A stretch of DNA of 36,556 bases from Salinisphaera orenii subsp. halophila YIM 95161 (GTDB lineage: Bacteria; Pseudomonadota; Gammaproteobacteria; Nevskiales; Salinisphaeraceae). Both the position numbers and the translations under genes were made by a program. The stretch is from contig NZ_AYKF01000081.1 of NCBI RefSeq assembly GCF_003732545.1, positions 1 to 36,556 of the forward strand. The letters run 5' to 3'. The notes under the pieces were generated by a model. It ran no database searches and was not told the DNA's origin. It worked only from the letters and a program-made list of their open reading frames with translations. Numbering within the stretch: position 1 is the first letter of the stretch; each line of letters opens with the position of its first letter. Below are positions 18,008 through 26,066 of this stretch, piece by piece.

Positions 18008-19459
18008 GTGACCGAGGCATACCAGCATTTCATCGATGGCCAGCCGGCCGACGCCTCCGACGGCGCGATCCTGACCCTGCCGGACCCGGCGACGGGCACC
18101 ACGCTGGCGACCAGTGCAGCCGGCACCGCGGCCGACGTGGAGCGCGCGGTGGCGGCCGCCCATGCCCAGTTCAAGGGCGGGGCATGGTCGCGGATGAGCG
18201 GCGCTGCCCGCGGGCTGTGCATCCACCGGCTGGCCGATCTGGTCGAGCGCGATGCCGAGGCGCTCGCCGACATGGACGCGACCGCCATCGGCCGCCCGCC
18301 GGCCGAGCCGCGCATGCTGGATCTGCCCAACGCCATCGCCACACTGCGCCATGCCGCGGGCTGGGCGGACAAGATCGAGGGCCGCACGATTCCCACCGCG
18401 GGGTACATGGGCCGGCCGACGCTGTCCTATACCGAGCGGCTGCCAGTGGGCGTGGTGGCGGCCATCGTGCCCTGGAACACGCCATTGATGATCACCTGCT
18501 GGAAGCTCGGCGCGCTGCTTGCGGCCGGCTGCACGGTGGTGATCAAGCCCGCCGAGCAGACGCCGATGTCGGCGCTGCATCTGGCCAAACTCTGCCGGGA
18601 AGCCGGTATTCCCGACGGCGTGGTCAACGTGGTGACCGGCTATGGCGCCACGCTCGGGCCGGTGCTCTGCGAACACCCGAAAGTCGCCAAGATCACCTTC
18701 ACCGGCAGCCCCGAGACGGGTGCGGCGATCCAGCGTCTGGCCGCACCGCTGTTCAAGCACGTCGCCCTCGAGCTCGGCGGCAAGAGCCCGCAGATCGTGT
18801 TCGACGACGCCGATATCGAGGCGGCCGTGGGCGGCTGCGCGATGGGGCTGTTCTTCAATCAGGGCCAGGTCTGTGCCGCCGGCACCCGCCTGCTGGTCCA
18901 TGAGGCGATCGCCGAGGTGTTCACCGAGCAGTTGGCCGCGGTGGCGGAGGGCATCCGGGTGGGCAACCCGGCCGACGAAGGCACGCAGATGGGCGCGGTG
19001 GCCAGCCGCGGCCAGTTCGAAAAGATCAACGACTACATTCGCCGCGGCAGCGAAGAAGGCGCCCGTCTGCGAGCCGGCGGCGTGAGCGAGGCCGGCGACG
19101 GCTGGTATGTCAAGCCCACCGTGTTCGCCGGGGCCGCCAACGACATGAGCATCGCCCGCGACGAGATCTTCGGTCCCGTCGGCACGGTGATTCCCTTCGC
19201 CGACGAGGCCGAGGCGATCGCGATCGCCAACGACACCCGGTACGGGCTGGCCGCCACGGTGTGGACCGCCGACGTGGCGCGGGCACACCGGGTCGCGCGC
19301 GAGATCGAGGCCGGTGCGGTCGGCATCAATGCCTGGGCGCCGATCGATCCCCAGTTGCCCTGGGGCGGGTTCAAGCAGAGTGGCCTGGGCCGGGAATGCG
19401 GTCTGGCCGGCGTGCTGGCCTATACCGAAGAGAAGACCACGACGGTGGTACTGGACTGA
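18008..19459 (+). CDS. feaB: NAD(P)-dependent aldehyde dehydrogenase, probably phenylacetaldehyde dehydrogenase (FeaB-like)
   Basis: 483 aa from GTG 18008, which has AGGAG at 17998-18002 (spacing 5). Full aldehyde dehydrogenase fold: VVAAIVPWNTPLMITCWK, FTGSPETGAAIQ, general base Glu255 (ELGGKSPQ), nucleophile Cys289 (NQGQVCAAGTRLLV), and the C-terminal PWGGFKQSGLGRECG end. It lies between a FeaR-like regulator and an amine dehydrogenase, 64 bp before the large subunit, so it probably oxidises the aldehyde released by the amine dehydrogenase, with phenylacetaldehyde to phenylacetate linking it to the paa genes. Specificity cannot be read directly from the sequence. Confidence 0.8.
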   Translation: MTEAYQHFIDGQPADASDGAILTLPDPATGTTLATSAAGTAADVERAVAAAHAQFKGGAWSRMSGAARGLCIHRLADLVERDAEALADMDATAIGRPPAEPRMLDLPNAIATLRHAAGWADKIEGRTIPTAGYMGRPTLSYTERLPVGVVAAIVPWNTPLMITCWKLGALLAAGCTVVIKPAEQTPMSALHLAKLCREAGIPDGVVNVVTGYGATLGPVLCEHPKVAKITFTGSPETGAAIQRLAAPLFKHVALELGGKSPQIVFDDADIEAAVGGCAMGLFFNQGQVCAAGTRLLVHEAIAEVFTEQLAAVAEGIRVGNPADEGTQMGAVASRGQFEKINDYIRRGSEEGARLRAGGVSEAGDGWYVKPTVFAGAANDMSIARDEIFGPVGTVIPFADEAEAIAIANDTRYGLAATVWTADVARAHRVAREIEAGAVGINAWAPIDPQLPWGGFKQSGLGRECGLAGVLAYTEEKTTTVVLD

Positions 19460-19523
19460 TCCGCGCCGTGACGACTTGCATCAATCGTGCTGCGTGTCAG
19501 CGCAGGGGAGAATGAGGGAAGCC

Positions 19524-20666
19524 ATGAAGATAAAATTCAATCGCGCCAGGGGTGGGCTCGTATGGGCCGCGCTGGCGGTCAGCGCCGCCGCCTGGGGGCA
19601 GCTGCCGCCGGACACGATCGGCACCACCAAGCTGGACCCGCCCGGGCCGCATCGCGCTTACATCATCGACACCCAGTTCGATAACGCCACCACCGGCAAG
19701 GTAGTGGTCGTCGATCCGGAAAAGAAGAAGATGCTGGGCATGATCCCGACCGGCTATCTGGCGCCGTCGGTATTGTCCAATAACGACAAGACGCTGTATT
19801 CAGCGGATACGTTCTGGTCGCGCGGCGTGCGCGGCGAGCGCACCGACGTGCTCACCGCCTGGGATACACGCACCCTGGAGCCGCGCTGGGAAGTCGAGAT
19901 CCCCGAGAAGCGGGCCAATATCCTGATCGAGCGCTACATGCTCACGGTCAGCGACGATGACCGCTTCGTCTACGTCTACAACTTCACGCCGGCCCCCTCG
20001 GTGACCGTGGTCGATACCGAGAACCGCGAAGTCGCCAGCGAGATCGACATCGCCGGCTGTGCGCTCAATTATCCGACCGGCGATCGCAGTTTCGCCTCGA
20101 TCTGCGGCGACGGCAGCTTCCAGCAGGTGCGTCTCGACGACGAGGGCCACGAAATATCGCGGATGCGAACCCGGTTCTTCCAGCCCAACCACCTGGCCAT
20201 GAACGAGCGCGCGGTGCGCAACGGCGACACCTATTACTTCGTCACGCTCGACGGGCACATCCAGCCGATCGATGTCTCCGGGACGGCGCCCGAGGTCGGC
20301 GAGCGCTGGTCGCTGTTCACCGAAGCCCAGCGCGAGGCCGGCTGGGGCGTGGGCGGCTGGCAGCTGATGGCGATATCGCCGGCGCTCGACCGGCTCTATG
20401 TGCTCGTGCATCCGGACCACAGCGATCGCAACTGGGAGGATCCCAGCAACACGATCTGGGCCTACGATCTGGACACACACGAGAAGGTCGGCGAGATGAA
20501 GACCGAGAACTATGTCTGGAGCCTGCGCGCGACTCGCGACGACGCGCCGCTGCTGCTGGGCATCAACATCAACGGTGGCCTCGACGTGTTCGACCTGACC
20601 ACTTCCGAGTACATGCACACGGTCGAAGGCATCAGCGATATCCCCGCACTCGTGCTCAGCCACTAG
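19524..20666 (+). CDS. aauB: Quinoprotein (aromatic) amine dehydrogenase large subunit, beta-propeller
   Basis: 380 aa from ATG 19524 (AGGGA upstream at 19515-19519); another in-frame ATG at 19512 is too close to its own purine-rich site. Sec signal peptide: KIKFNRARGGLVWAALAVSAAAWGQ. The mature part matches the seven-bladed propeller of methylamine/aromatic amine dehydrogenase heavy subunits: HRAYIIDTQFDNATTGKVVVVD, LAPSVLSNNDKTLYSADTFWSRG, RTDVLTAWDTRTLEP, QPNHLAMNERAV and NTIWAYDLDTHEKV. It forms the periplasmic heterotetramer with the TTQ subunit. The linked aldehyde dehydrogenase, FeaR-like regulator and paa genes favour aromatic amine rather than methylamine use. Confidence 0.88.
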   Translation: MKIKFNRARGGLVWAALAVSAAAWGQLPPDTIGTTKLDPPGPHRAYIIDTQFDNATTGKVVVVDPEKKKMLGMIPTGYLAPSVLSNNDKTLYSADTFWSRGVRGERTDVLTAWDTRTLEPRWEVEIPEKRANILIERYMLTVSDDDRFVYVYNFTPAPSVTVVDTENREVASEIDIAGCALNYPTGDRSFASICGDGSFQQVRLDDEGHEISRMRTRFFQPNHLAMNERAVRNGDTYYFVTLDGHIQPIDVSGTAPEVGERWSLFTEAQREAGWGVGGWQLMAISPALDRLYVLVHPDHSDRNWEDPSNTIWAYDLDTHEKVGEMKTENYVWSLRATRDDAPLLLGININGGLDVFDLTTSEYMHTVEGISDIPALVLSH

Positions 20667-20678
20667 GAGAGCGTGACG

Positions 20679-21215
20679 ATGATCCACCCCATTGTCGGTC
20701 TGTCGCTGTCTCTGTTCCTGGCGGTGATCCTGCTGAGCGCGGCCAGCCACAAGCTGCGCGCACGGCATCGGTTCGCCCGCCAGATCGAGGACTACGCGCT
20801 GCTGCCCAAATGGACGATCGGTGCGGCATCGCGATTGCTGCCGATCGCCGAAGTGCTCGTGGCGCTGGCGCTGCTGGTACCCGCGCTGCGGCCGGTCGGC
20901 GCGATCGCCGCCGCCGTACTGCTCGCCGTCTATACCGCCGCGATCACGATCAACCTGATCCGCGGACGCCGGGACATCGACTGCGGCTGTAGCGGCCCGG
21001 GCCTCGAACGCCCGCTCGGCGTGCCGTTGATCGTGCGCAATGCCGTGCTGCTGGCCATGGCGGGGCTGGTCGCATTACCCGCCAGTGACGCCGCGCTGCA
21101 CGGCTTCGGCCTGTTTCTCATCGTCGCCTGCGTCGCCGCGGGCCTGATCCTCTATACCGCGACCGAAGGGCTGCTGGCCAACCAGCCGCGCCTGAAGTCG
21201 CTTTCCGGGAGATAG
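20679..21215 (+). CDS. aauE: MauE-like membrane protein for amine dehydrogenase maturation
   Basis: 178 aa from ATG 20679 with AGGAGA at 20665-20670 (spacing 8). Four to five hydrophobic segments and the MauE/DoxX-like opening LAVILLSAASHKLRARHRF. It carries DIDCGCSG near residue 104, the Cys pair typical of MauE (vitamin K epoxide reductase/DsbB-like redox role). Family knowledge: MauE with MauD is needed to form the many disulfides of the small subunit. It sits between the large subunit and MauD-like genes, the order B-E-D-A of amine dehydrogenase clusters. Confidence 0.87.
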   Translation: MIHPIVGLSLSLFLAVILLSAASHKLRARHRFARQIEDYALLPKWTIGAASRLLPIAEVLVALALLVPALRPVGAIAAAVLLAVYTAAITINLIRGRRDIDCGCSGPGLERPLGVPLIVRNAVLLAMAGLVALPASDAALHGFGLFLIVACVAAGLILYTATEGLLANQPRLKSLSGR

Positions 21216-21217
21216 TC

Positions 21218-21817
21218 ATGGATGTCGCACTCATATCCCAGATCCTGCTCTGGATCGTGGTCGTGGCGCTCGCCTTCGTGGTGATGGCGCTGGTGCGCCA
21301 GGTCGGCGTGCTGCATTCGCGCATCGCGCCCGCCGGTGCGCTCGTGCTCGACAAGGGCGTGGCGGTGAACAGCCCCGCGCCCCAGGTCACGGCCCTCGAC
21401 CGGCACGAACGGCCGGTCAACGTCGGTTACAAGAGCGAACGCGGTCAGCTGCTGTTCTTTCTGTCGCCGACCTGTCCGATCTGCAAGTCACTGCTGCCGA
21501 GCCTGCGTTCGCTCGCGCGCAGTCATCGCGCCGATCTGGACGTGGTCTATATCAGCGACGGCGACGCGGCCTCGCAGCAGGCACTCATCCGCGAACACGG
21601 CCTCGAGGAGGCGACCTACGTCGTCGGCCCCGAGATCGGCATGACCTACCAGATCGGCAAACTGCCCTATGCCGTGCTCATCGACGCCGACGGCGTGCTG
21701 CGTGCCAAGGGGCTGGTGAACAACCGCGAGCATCTGGAAAGCCTGTTCGAAGCGCAGGCCATGGGCGTGGCCTCGCTGCAGGAGTACATGCACGGCAATC
21801 CGCGCGCGGCGCAATAG
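21218..21817 (+). CDS. aauD: MauD-like thioredoxin-fold disulfide isomerase
   Basis: 199 aa. One N-terminal membrane helix (ISQILLWIVVVALAFVVMALV) anchors a periplasmic thioredoxin-like domain with the redox motif C86-P-I-C89 (FFLSPTCPICKSLLP) and a cis-proline region KLPYAVLIDADGVLR. MauD homologues assist correct disulfide pairing in the cysteine-rich TTQ subunit. Starts two bases after the aauE stop, so the genes are coupled. The substrate protein is most likely the next gene product. Confidence 0.9.
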   Translation: MDVALISQILLWIVVVALAFVVMALVRQVGVLHSRIAPAGALVLDKGVAVNSPAPQVTALDRHERPVNVGYKSERGQLLFFLSPTCPICKSLLPSLRSLARSHRADLDVVYISDGDAASQQALIREHGLEEATYVVGPEIGMTYQIGKLPYAVLIDADGVLRAKGLVNNREHLESLFEAQAMGVASLQEYMHGNPRAAQ

Positions 21818-21832
21818 ACACCGGGGGACAAC

Positions 21833-22357
21833 ATGAAATTTCTGGACCGATTCTTCGAAAGCTCGACGCGCCACGTGGCGCACTCCACCTCGCGCCGGAA
21901 CGTGCTGGTGCGATTCGGCTCCTGGGTGGTGGTCGGCACGGCACTCCCGCTGATCCTGCCGGTCGATCGCAGCGGCGGCAACGCGCACGCGGCCGAGCCC
22001 GGAACGCCCGGCGACCCGGGCGATCCGCAGAGTTGCGATTACTGGCGCTACTGCTCGATCGACGGCTTCGTGTGCAGCTGCTGTGGCGGCTCGGTCACCG
22101 CCTGTCCGCCGGGCACCGACTTCTCGGAAGTCACCTGGGTGGGTACCTGCCGCAATCCGGGCGATGGGCGTGACTACATCATCGCCTACAACGACTGCTG
22201 CGGCATGCAGGCCTGCGGCCAGTGCGCCTGCAACCGCAACGACAGCGAGCAGCCGCTCTATCGCCCGTTCAACAACAACGACATCAACTGGTGCCTGGGC
22301 GCCGAGCATCTGACCTACAACTGCACGATCGCGACCATCCGCGGGGTGGCGAGCTAG
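21833..22357 (+). CDS. aauA: Quinoprotein amine dehydrogenase small subunit with TTQ cofactor
   Basis: 174 aa catalytic subunit. A twin-arginine leader (TSRRNVLVRFGSWVVVGTALPL, residues 19-40, broken here by position) precedes a cysteine-rich domain. Trp102 (VTWVGTC) and Trp153 (INWCLG) are 51 residues apart, exactly as the TTQ-forming pair Trp57/Trp108 of methylamine dehydrogenase; Asp121 (YNDCCG) and Asp77 (SIDGF) fall where the catalytic base and the second key Asp lie. There are 14 cysteines; two (Cys84, Cys128) are extra to the 12 I recall for methylamine dehydrogenase and match my memory of aromatic amine dehydrogenase. This supports an aromatic amine substrate. Confidence 0.92.
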   Translation: MKFLDRFFESSTRHVAHSTSRRNVLVRFGSWVVVGTALPLILPVDRSGGNAHAAEPGTPGDPGDPQSCDYWRYCSIDGFVCSCCGGSVTACPPGTDFSEVTWVGTCRNPGDGRDYIIAYNDCCGMQACGQCACNRNDSEQPLYRPFNNNDINWCLGAEHLTYNCTIATIRGVAS

Positions 22358-22361
22358 GGCG

Positions 22362-22901
22362 ATGGCGGGGTCGGCGATCATGCGCGCGGCAGGGTTGGCT
22401 ATCGGGGTCGTGCTCGTGGCCGGCGTGGTGCGTGCGCAGAGCCTGCCCGGCCCGCACAATCGTCCGGCGCCGGGCAACGCGACGCCCGCCGTCACCCCGC
22501 GCGAGGCCGGCTACCGGCCGCGCGTCAATTTCCAGCTGGAATGCTCGGGCTGTCATCTCGCAGACGGCGCGGGGTCGCGCGCCAACGATGTGCCGCGGAT
22601 GAAGGACTTCGTCGGCCACTTTCTCGAGGTCGAGGGCGGGCGCGAATTCCTGGTCCGGGTGCCGGGCGTGGCCCAGTCCAGCTACACGGACGCCCAGCTC
22701 GCGGCGCTGCTCAACTGGATATTGACCGGCGGCATGGCGGGCGAGAGCACGCCGGAGACGTTCCGGCCCTACACCGCTGCCGAAGTGGGGCGCCTGCGGG
22801 GGGATCCGCTCGACCAGATCGACCCGGTCCGCAACGCACTGCTCGAGCGCATGCGCCAGCGCGGCATCGCGATCGAAGACGGCCTGGCCGGCCGGCCGTA
22901 A
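22362..22901 (+). CDS. Periplasmic monohaem cytochrome c of the amine dehydrogenase cluster
   Basis: 179 aa with a signal peptide (MRAAGLAIGVVLVAGVVRAQS; the ATG at 22380 is a possible alternative start) and one haem-binding motif Cys61-Ser-Gly-Cys64-His65 (LECSGCHLADGAG). There is no second CxxCH, so it is not a MauG diheme enzyme. A small cytochrome gene after the small subunit is, as I recall, also present in the Alcaligenes faecalis aau cluster. Likely an electron acceptor for, or helper of, the amine dehydrogenase. The C-terminal stretch after residue 110 (ERMRQRGIAIEDGL) has no recognisable haem function. Confidence 0.8.
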   Translation: MAGSAIMRAAGLAIGVVLVAGVVRAQSLPGPHNRPAPGNATPAVTPREAGYRPRVNFQLECSGCHLADGAGSRANDVPRMKDFVGHFLEVEGGREFLVRVPGVAQSSYTDAQLAALLNWILTGGMAGESTPETFRPYTAAEVGRLRGDPLDQIDPVRNALLERMRQRGIAIEDGLAGRP

Positions 22902-22953
22902 TCACCATCGAGCGCGCCGGCGACGGCGCATCGTCATTCACCAGGGGGAATCC

Positions 22954-24324
22954 ATGTCCATCATCTCTAACCGGGGCGCCGTGTGCGGCGCCATCGCCGC
23001 CGCCGTTCTGTGCACCACCGGGCCGGTCGGCGCCCATACGCTCTACGAGGGCGGCGACACCGTGCTCGCGTTCGACTTCGAGGCCGCGGCCGGCATCTTC
23101 AACAGCCAGAACGCCTACGCCCAGGTGCTGCGCACCGAGGATGCGAGTCCGACCTGGCTGGAAGGCTATGCCAAGTACGGATTGAGCGCGGTGCATACGC
23201 TCGATGGCGCGGGCAGCGTCTATGGCGCCTTCAATCTGCTCAGCTCCGCCACCCGCGGCGACGGCGACGCGGCCGGTTTCACCACCGGCAAGGAAGAGGA
23301 TACGCAGATCGAGGATGCGTACATCGGCTGGCGCTCCGGCGATCTGGTGCCCTGGCTGGGCGAGAACGGCATCGATCTGTCGTTCGGCAGTCAGAGCTTC
23401 ATCATCGGCGACGGCTTTCTGATCAACGGCGATTCGCTCAACTTCGGTGAAGGCTTCAAGCCGCTGGCCGACGCGGATATCGCGCCGAGCGGTCTCAGCC
23501 GCGGCGGGGCTTACTGGCTGGCCGCACGCAAGGCCTTCGACGAGACCGCCATCCTGCGTCTGGGCGGCGAGACCGGCGTGCACGTCGACGGCTTCTGGCT
23601 GGACTCCGACAACCAGGCCCAGGCCGGCATGGAGCTGGCCGGCGTCAATCTCGAATACCGGGATGCGACCTACGGCACCGTGGGCCTGACCTATATCGAA
23701 GGCCTGGACGTCGATGATGAAGCGGCCCGGTTCCTCGGCTATCAGCATCGGGACGGTCAGGAAACGCTGGCCATCCGGGCCAACGGCAGCCTGGGCGTGG
23801 AGAACCTGTTCGTGTCCGGCGAGTATGTCGATCAGGACAACGGCGATGCTTATGTCGGCGACGGCAACGATCACGCCTGGTACGGCGAGGCCGGCTGGAC
23901 GTTCGCCGCGCTGCCCTGGTCGCCCAAGCTGACCTACCGCTACTCGAGCTTCTCCGACGGTTTCGACCCGCTGTTCTTCGGCTTCAATCGCGGCTACGGG
24001 ACCTGGTTCCAGGGTGAGGTCGCGGCCAACTATGCCGGGCCGTTCAACAGCGATACCGATGTCCATCACATCGGTCTGACGCTGACCCCCGCACCAACCG
24101 TGCAGCTTGGGGCGCTGTTCTTCGAATTCGACGACGCCGGCAACGGCTACCTCAACGGCAACGAAGTCGACCTCTATGCCCAGTGGGTCGTCAACGATCA
24201 TCTCGTGTTGAGTCCGCTGGTGGGCTTCTACACGCCCGAGTACTCGGCGGCCGAGGGTGGCACCCAGATCGGCGGCGACGACACCAACATGTATTCGCAG
24301 CTGATCGCGATCATCAACTTCTAG
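22954..24324 (+). CDS. Putative outer-membrane beta-barrel (porin / alginate-export-like) protein
   Basis: 456 aa. Sec signal peptide (AAAVLCTTGPVGAHT), then a mature protein rich in alternating hydrophobic/polar strands, Gly, Asp and aromatic residues, ending in a strand with terminal Phe (SQLIAIINF), the classic outer-membrane insertion signal. Strand-like segments such as SVYGAFNLLSSAT and WFQGEVAANYAG recur throughout. GGGGGAA before ATG 22954 gives the start. It follows the cytochrome gene by 52 bp and probably belongs to the same operon; uptake of the amine or a relative across the outer membrane is an inference. Confidence 0.72.
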   Translation: MSIISNRGAVCGAIAAAVLCTTGPVGAHTLYEGGDTVLAFDFEAAAGIFNSQNAYAQVLRTEDASPTWLEGYAKYGLSAVHTLDGAGSVYGAFNLLSSATRGDGDAAGFTTGKEEDTQIEDAYIGWRSGDLVPWLGENGIDLSFGSQSFIIGDGFLINGDSLNFGEGFKPLADADIAPSGLSRGGAYWLAARKAFDETAILRLGGETGVHVDGFWLDSDNQAQAGMELAGVNLEYRDATYGTVGLTYIEGLDVDDEAARFLGYQHRDGQETLAIRANGSLGVENLFVSGEYVDQDNGDAYVGDGNDHAWYGEAGWTFAALPWSPKLTYRYSSFSDGFDPLFFGFNRGYGTWFQGEVAANYAGPFNSDTDVHHIGLTLTPAPTVQLGALFFEFDDAGNGYLNGNEVDLYAQWVVNDHLVLSPLVGFYTPEYSAAEGGTQIGGDDTNMYSQLIAIINF

Positions 24325-24540
24325 TCTCCTGTCACGTAAGTTTCTTACCCCAACCCAGCGAGCGTGTGCCATCGGCGTGGTGGGTCAGGCGCGAAACCCG
24401 GCCGCATCGGGCCATGCGGTGCGATTTCGCAACGCCACCCGCCGCCGTTAGAGCCGCGCGCGGTGGAAGGTTACTTGCGGGACAGGACACGAGGCCGAGT
24501 GCCCCGGCGCGCGGTGAGGCGGTCCGCGATCCCGCTGCGG

Positions 24541-24575
24541 CTTGGGGCGGGGCGCCCGCGCCGGGCATAATCGGG
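24541..24575 (+). promoter_or_regulatory. Possible promoter before the amidase gene
   Basis: Within the 275-bp gap after the barrel gene, TTGGGG (24542-24547) and CATAAT (24566-24571) lie 18 bp apart and about 30 bp before the proposed TTG start. The -35 is poor, so the call is weak. The rest of the gap (24325-24540) holds a tiny GTAAG/CTTAC hairpin at 24340-24352 but no convincing terminator or gene. Confidence 0.3.
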
Positions 24576-24599
24576 ATCGGCTATCAACGGGTCGGTGGT

Positions 24600-26066
24600 T
24601 TGAAGCAGACAACGAAGCAGTCGGATCCGGCCGTCGGCGAGATCGTCGGTCTCGGGGTCACGGCGCTGTCGCACCGGATCGCCAGCGGTGCGCTGTCCTG
24701 TCGTGAGGTGATGACGGCCTACCTGGCGCAAATCGATGCCGTGAACCCGTGTGTCAATGCCATCGTCTCGCGACTGCCGCACGAGAAGCTTCTCGCCGAG
24801 GCCGATGCCCGCGACCGGGAGCTGGCGCGCGGCACGCATCGTGGCTGGCTGCACGGTATTCCCCAGGCGATCAAGGATCTGACCCCGACAGCGGGCATCG
24901 CCACGACCTTCGGCTCGCCGCTGTTCGCGGAACAGATTCCGGCACAGGACGGGCTGATCGTCGAGCGCATGAAGGCGGCCGGCGCGATCGTCATCGGCAA
25001 GACCAACACGCCCGAATTCGGGCTCGGCTCGCAGACCTACAACCCGGTCTTCGGCACCACTCGCAACGCCTACGATCACGACCTGACCGCCGGCGGCTCC
25101 AGTGGCGGCGCAGCGGCCGCGCTGGCCATGCGCATGCTGCCGGTCGCGGACGGCAGCGACATGATGGGCTCGCTGCGCAATCCTGCGGCGTTCAACAATG
25201 TCTTCGGTTTCCGGCCCAGCTTCGGCCGGGTGCCGCAGGCGCCGGCGCCGGATGTGTTCGGCCAGCAGCTGGGCACCGAGGGCCCGATGGGCCGCAGCGT
25301 CGCCGACGTGGCTCGCCTGCTGGCCACTCAGGCCGGCGCGGACCCGCGGGCACCGCTGTCGATCGCGGAGGCTGCCGCGCCGTTCGCAGACGAGCCCGAC
25401 ACCGAAGTTGCGGGCCTGCGTATCGGCTGGATCGGCGACTGGGGCGGCTATCTGCCCATGGAGGCGGGGATTCTGGACGTCTGCGAGCAGGCGCTCGGCC
25501 GGCTGGAGACGATCGGCTGTATCGTCGAACCCACCGTGCCGGCCTTTGATCCGGCCCGACTGTGGCGTTGCTGGAACACGCTGCGGCAGTGGGCGGTAGC
25601 CGGCAAACTGGCACCGCTCCACGACGATCCGCACACGCGCGATCGCCTCAAGCCGGAGGCCTGCTGGGAGATCGAGCGCGGCCTTGCGCTCAGCGCCCTG
25701 GACATTCACCGGGCCAACGTCGAGCGCAGCGCCTGGTATCAGGCCCTGCGCGGTGCGTTCGAGCGTTTCGATGTGCTTGCGATGCCCAGTGCCCAGGTGT
25801 TCGCGTTCGACGCCGACACGCACTGGCCCGCCGAGATCGCCGGACACGCCATGGACACCTATCACCGCTGGATGGAAGTCGTCATCGGTGCCTCGCTGGC
25901 CGGTGTGCCGGCGATGAACGTGCCCGCGGGTTTCGATGAGCGCGGCCGCGCCATGGGACTTCAGCTGATCGGCCCACATCGCGCCGATCTAGACGTGCTG
26001 CGTCTGGCCGCCGCCTATGAGCGGGTCGCCGCGGACGTCGTTGCTCGGACACCCGTTTGGCAATGA
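24600..26066 (+). CDS. Amidase signature family hydrolase
   Basis: 488 aa if it starts at TTG 24600; the frame is open further upstream but the family homology begins near EIVGLGVTALSHRIASGALS. Triad of the Ser-cisSer-Lys type: Lys in GIPQAIKDLTPTAG, the nucleophile Ser in TAGGSSGGAAAALA, and the bridging Ser in GSDMMGSLRNPAAFNNVFGFRPS. The MMGS variant replaces the usual GGS. Ends with ...MGLQLIGPHRADLDVLRLAAAYE, typical of amidases. Cytoplasmic. The neighbourhood suggests an aromatic amide, perhaps phenylacetamide or a furan carboxamide, but the sequence alone does not say. Start codon uncertain. Confidence 0.85.
   Translation: MKQTTKQSDPAVGEIVGLGVTALSHRIASGALSCREVMTAYLAQIDAVNPCVNAIVSRLPHEKLLAEADARDRELARGTHRGWLHGIPQAIKDLTPTAGIATTFGSPLFAEQIPAQDGLIVERMKAAGAIVIGKTNTPEFGLGSQTYNPVFGTTRNAYDHDLTAGGSSGGAAAALAMRMLPVADGSDMMGSLRNPAAFNNVFGFRPSFGRVPQAPAPDVFGQQLGTEGPMGRSVADVARLLATQAGADPRAPLSIAEAAAPFADEPDTEVAGLRIGWIGDWGGYLPMEAGILDVCEQALGRLETIGCIVEPTVPAFDPARLWRCWNTLRQWAVAGKLAPLHDDPHTRDRLKPEACWEIERGLALSALDIHRANVERSAWYQALRGAFERFDVLAMPSAQVFAFDADTHWPAEIAGHAMDTYHRWMEVVIGASLAGVPAMNVPAGFDERGRAMGLQLIGPHRADLDVLRLAAAYERVAADVVARTPVWQ

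Noticed and set aside
22362-22901. Cytochrome gene as a possible mauG
   Set aside because: MauG has two CxxCH motifs and about twice the length; only one CSGCH is present here.
22711-24372. 553-codon minus-strand open frame across the barrel gene
   Set aside because: Antisense shadow of the porin-like gene, without signal peptide or known motif.
24471-25979. 502-codon minus-strand open frame across the amidase
   Set aside because: Antisense to a full amidase with its Ser-cisSer-Lys motifs in place; composition is that of a shadow frame.
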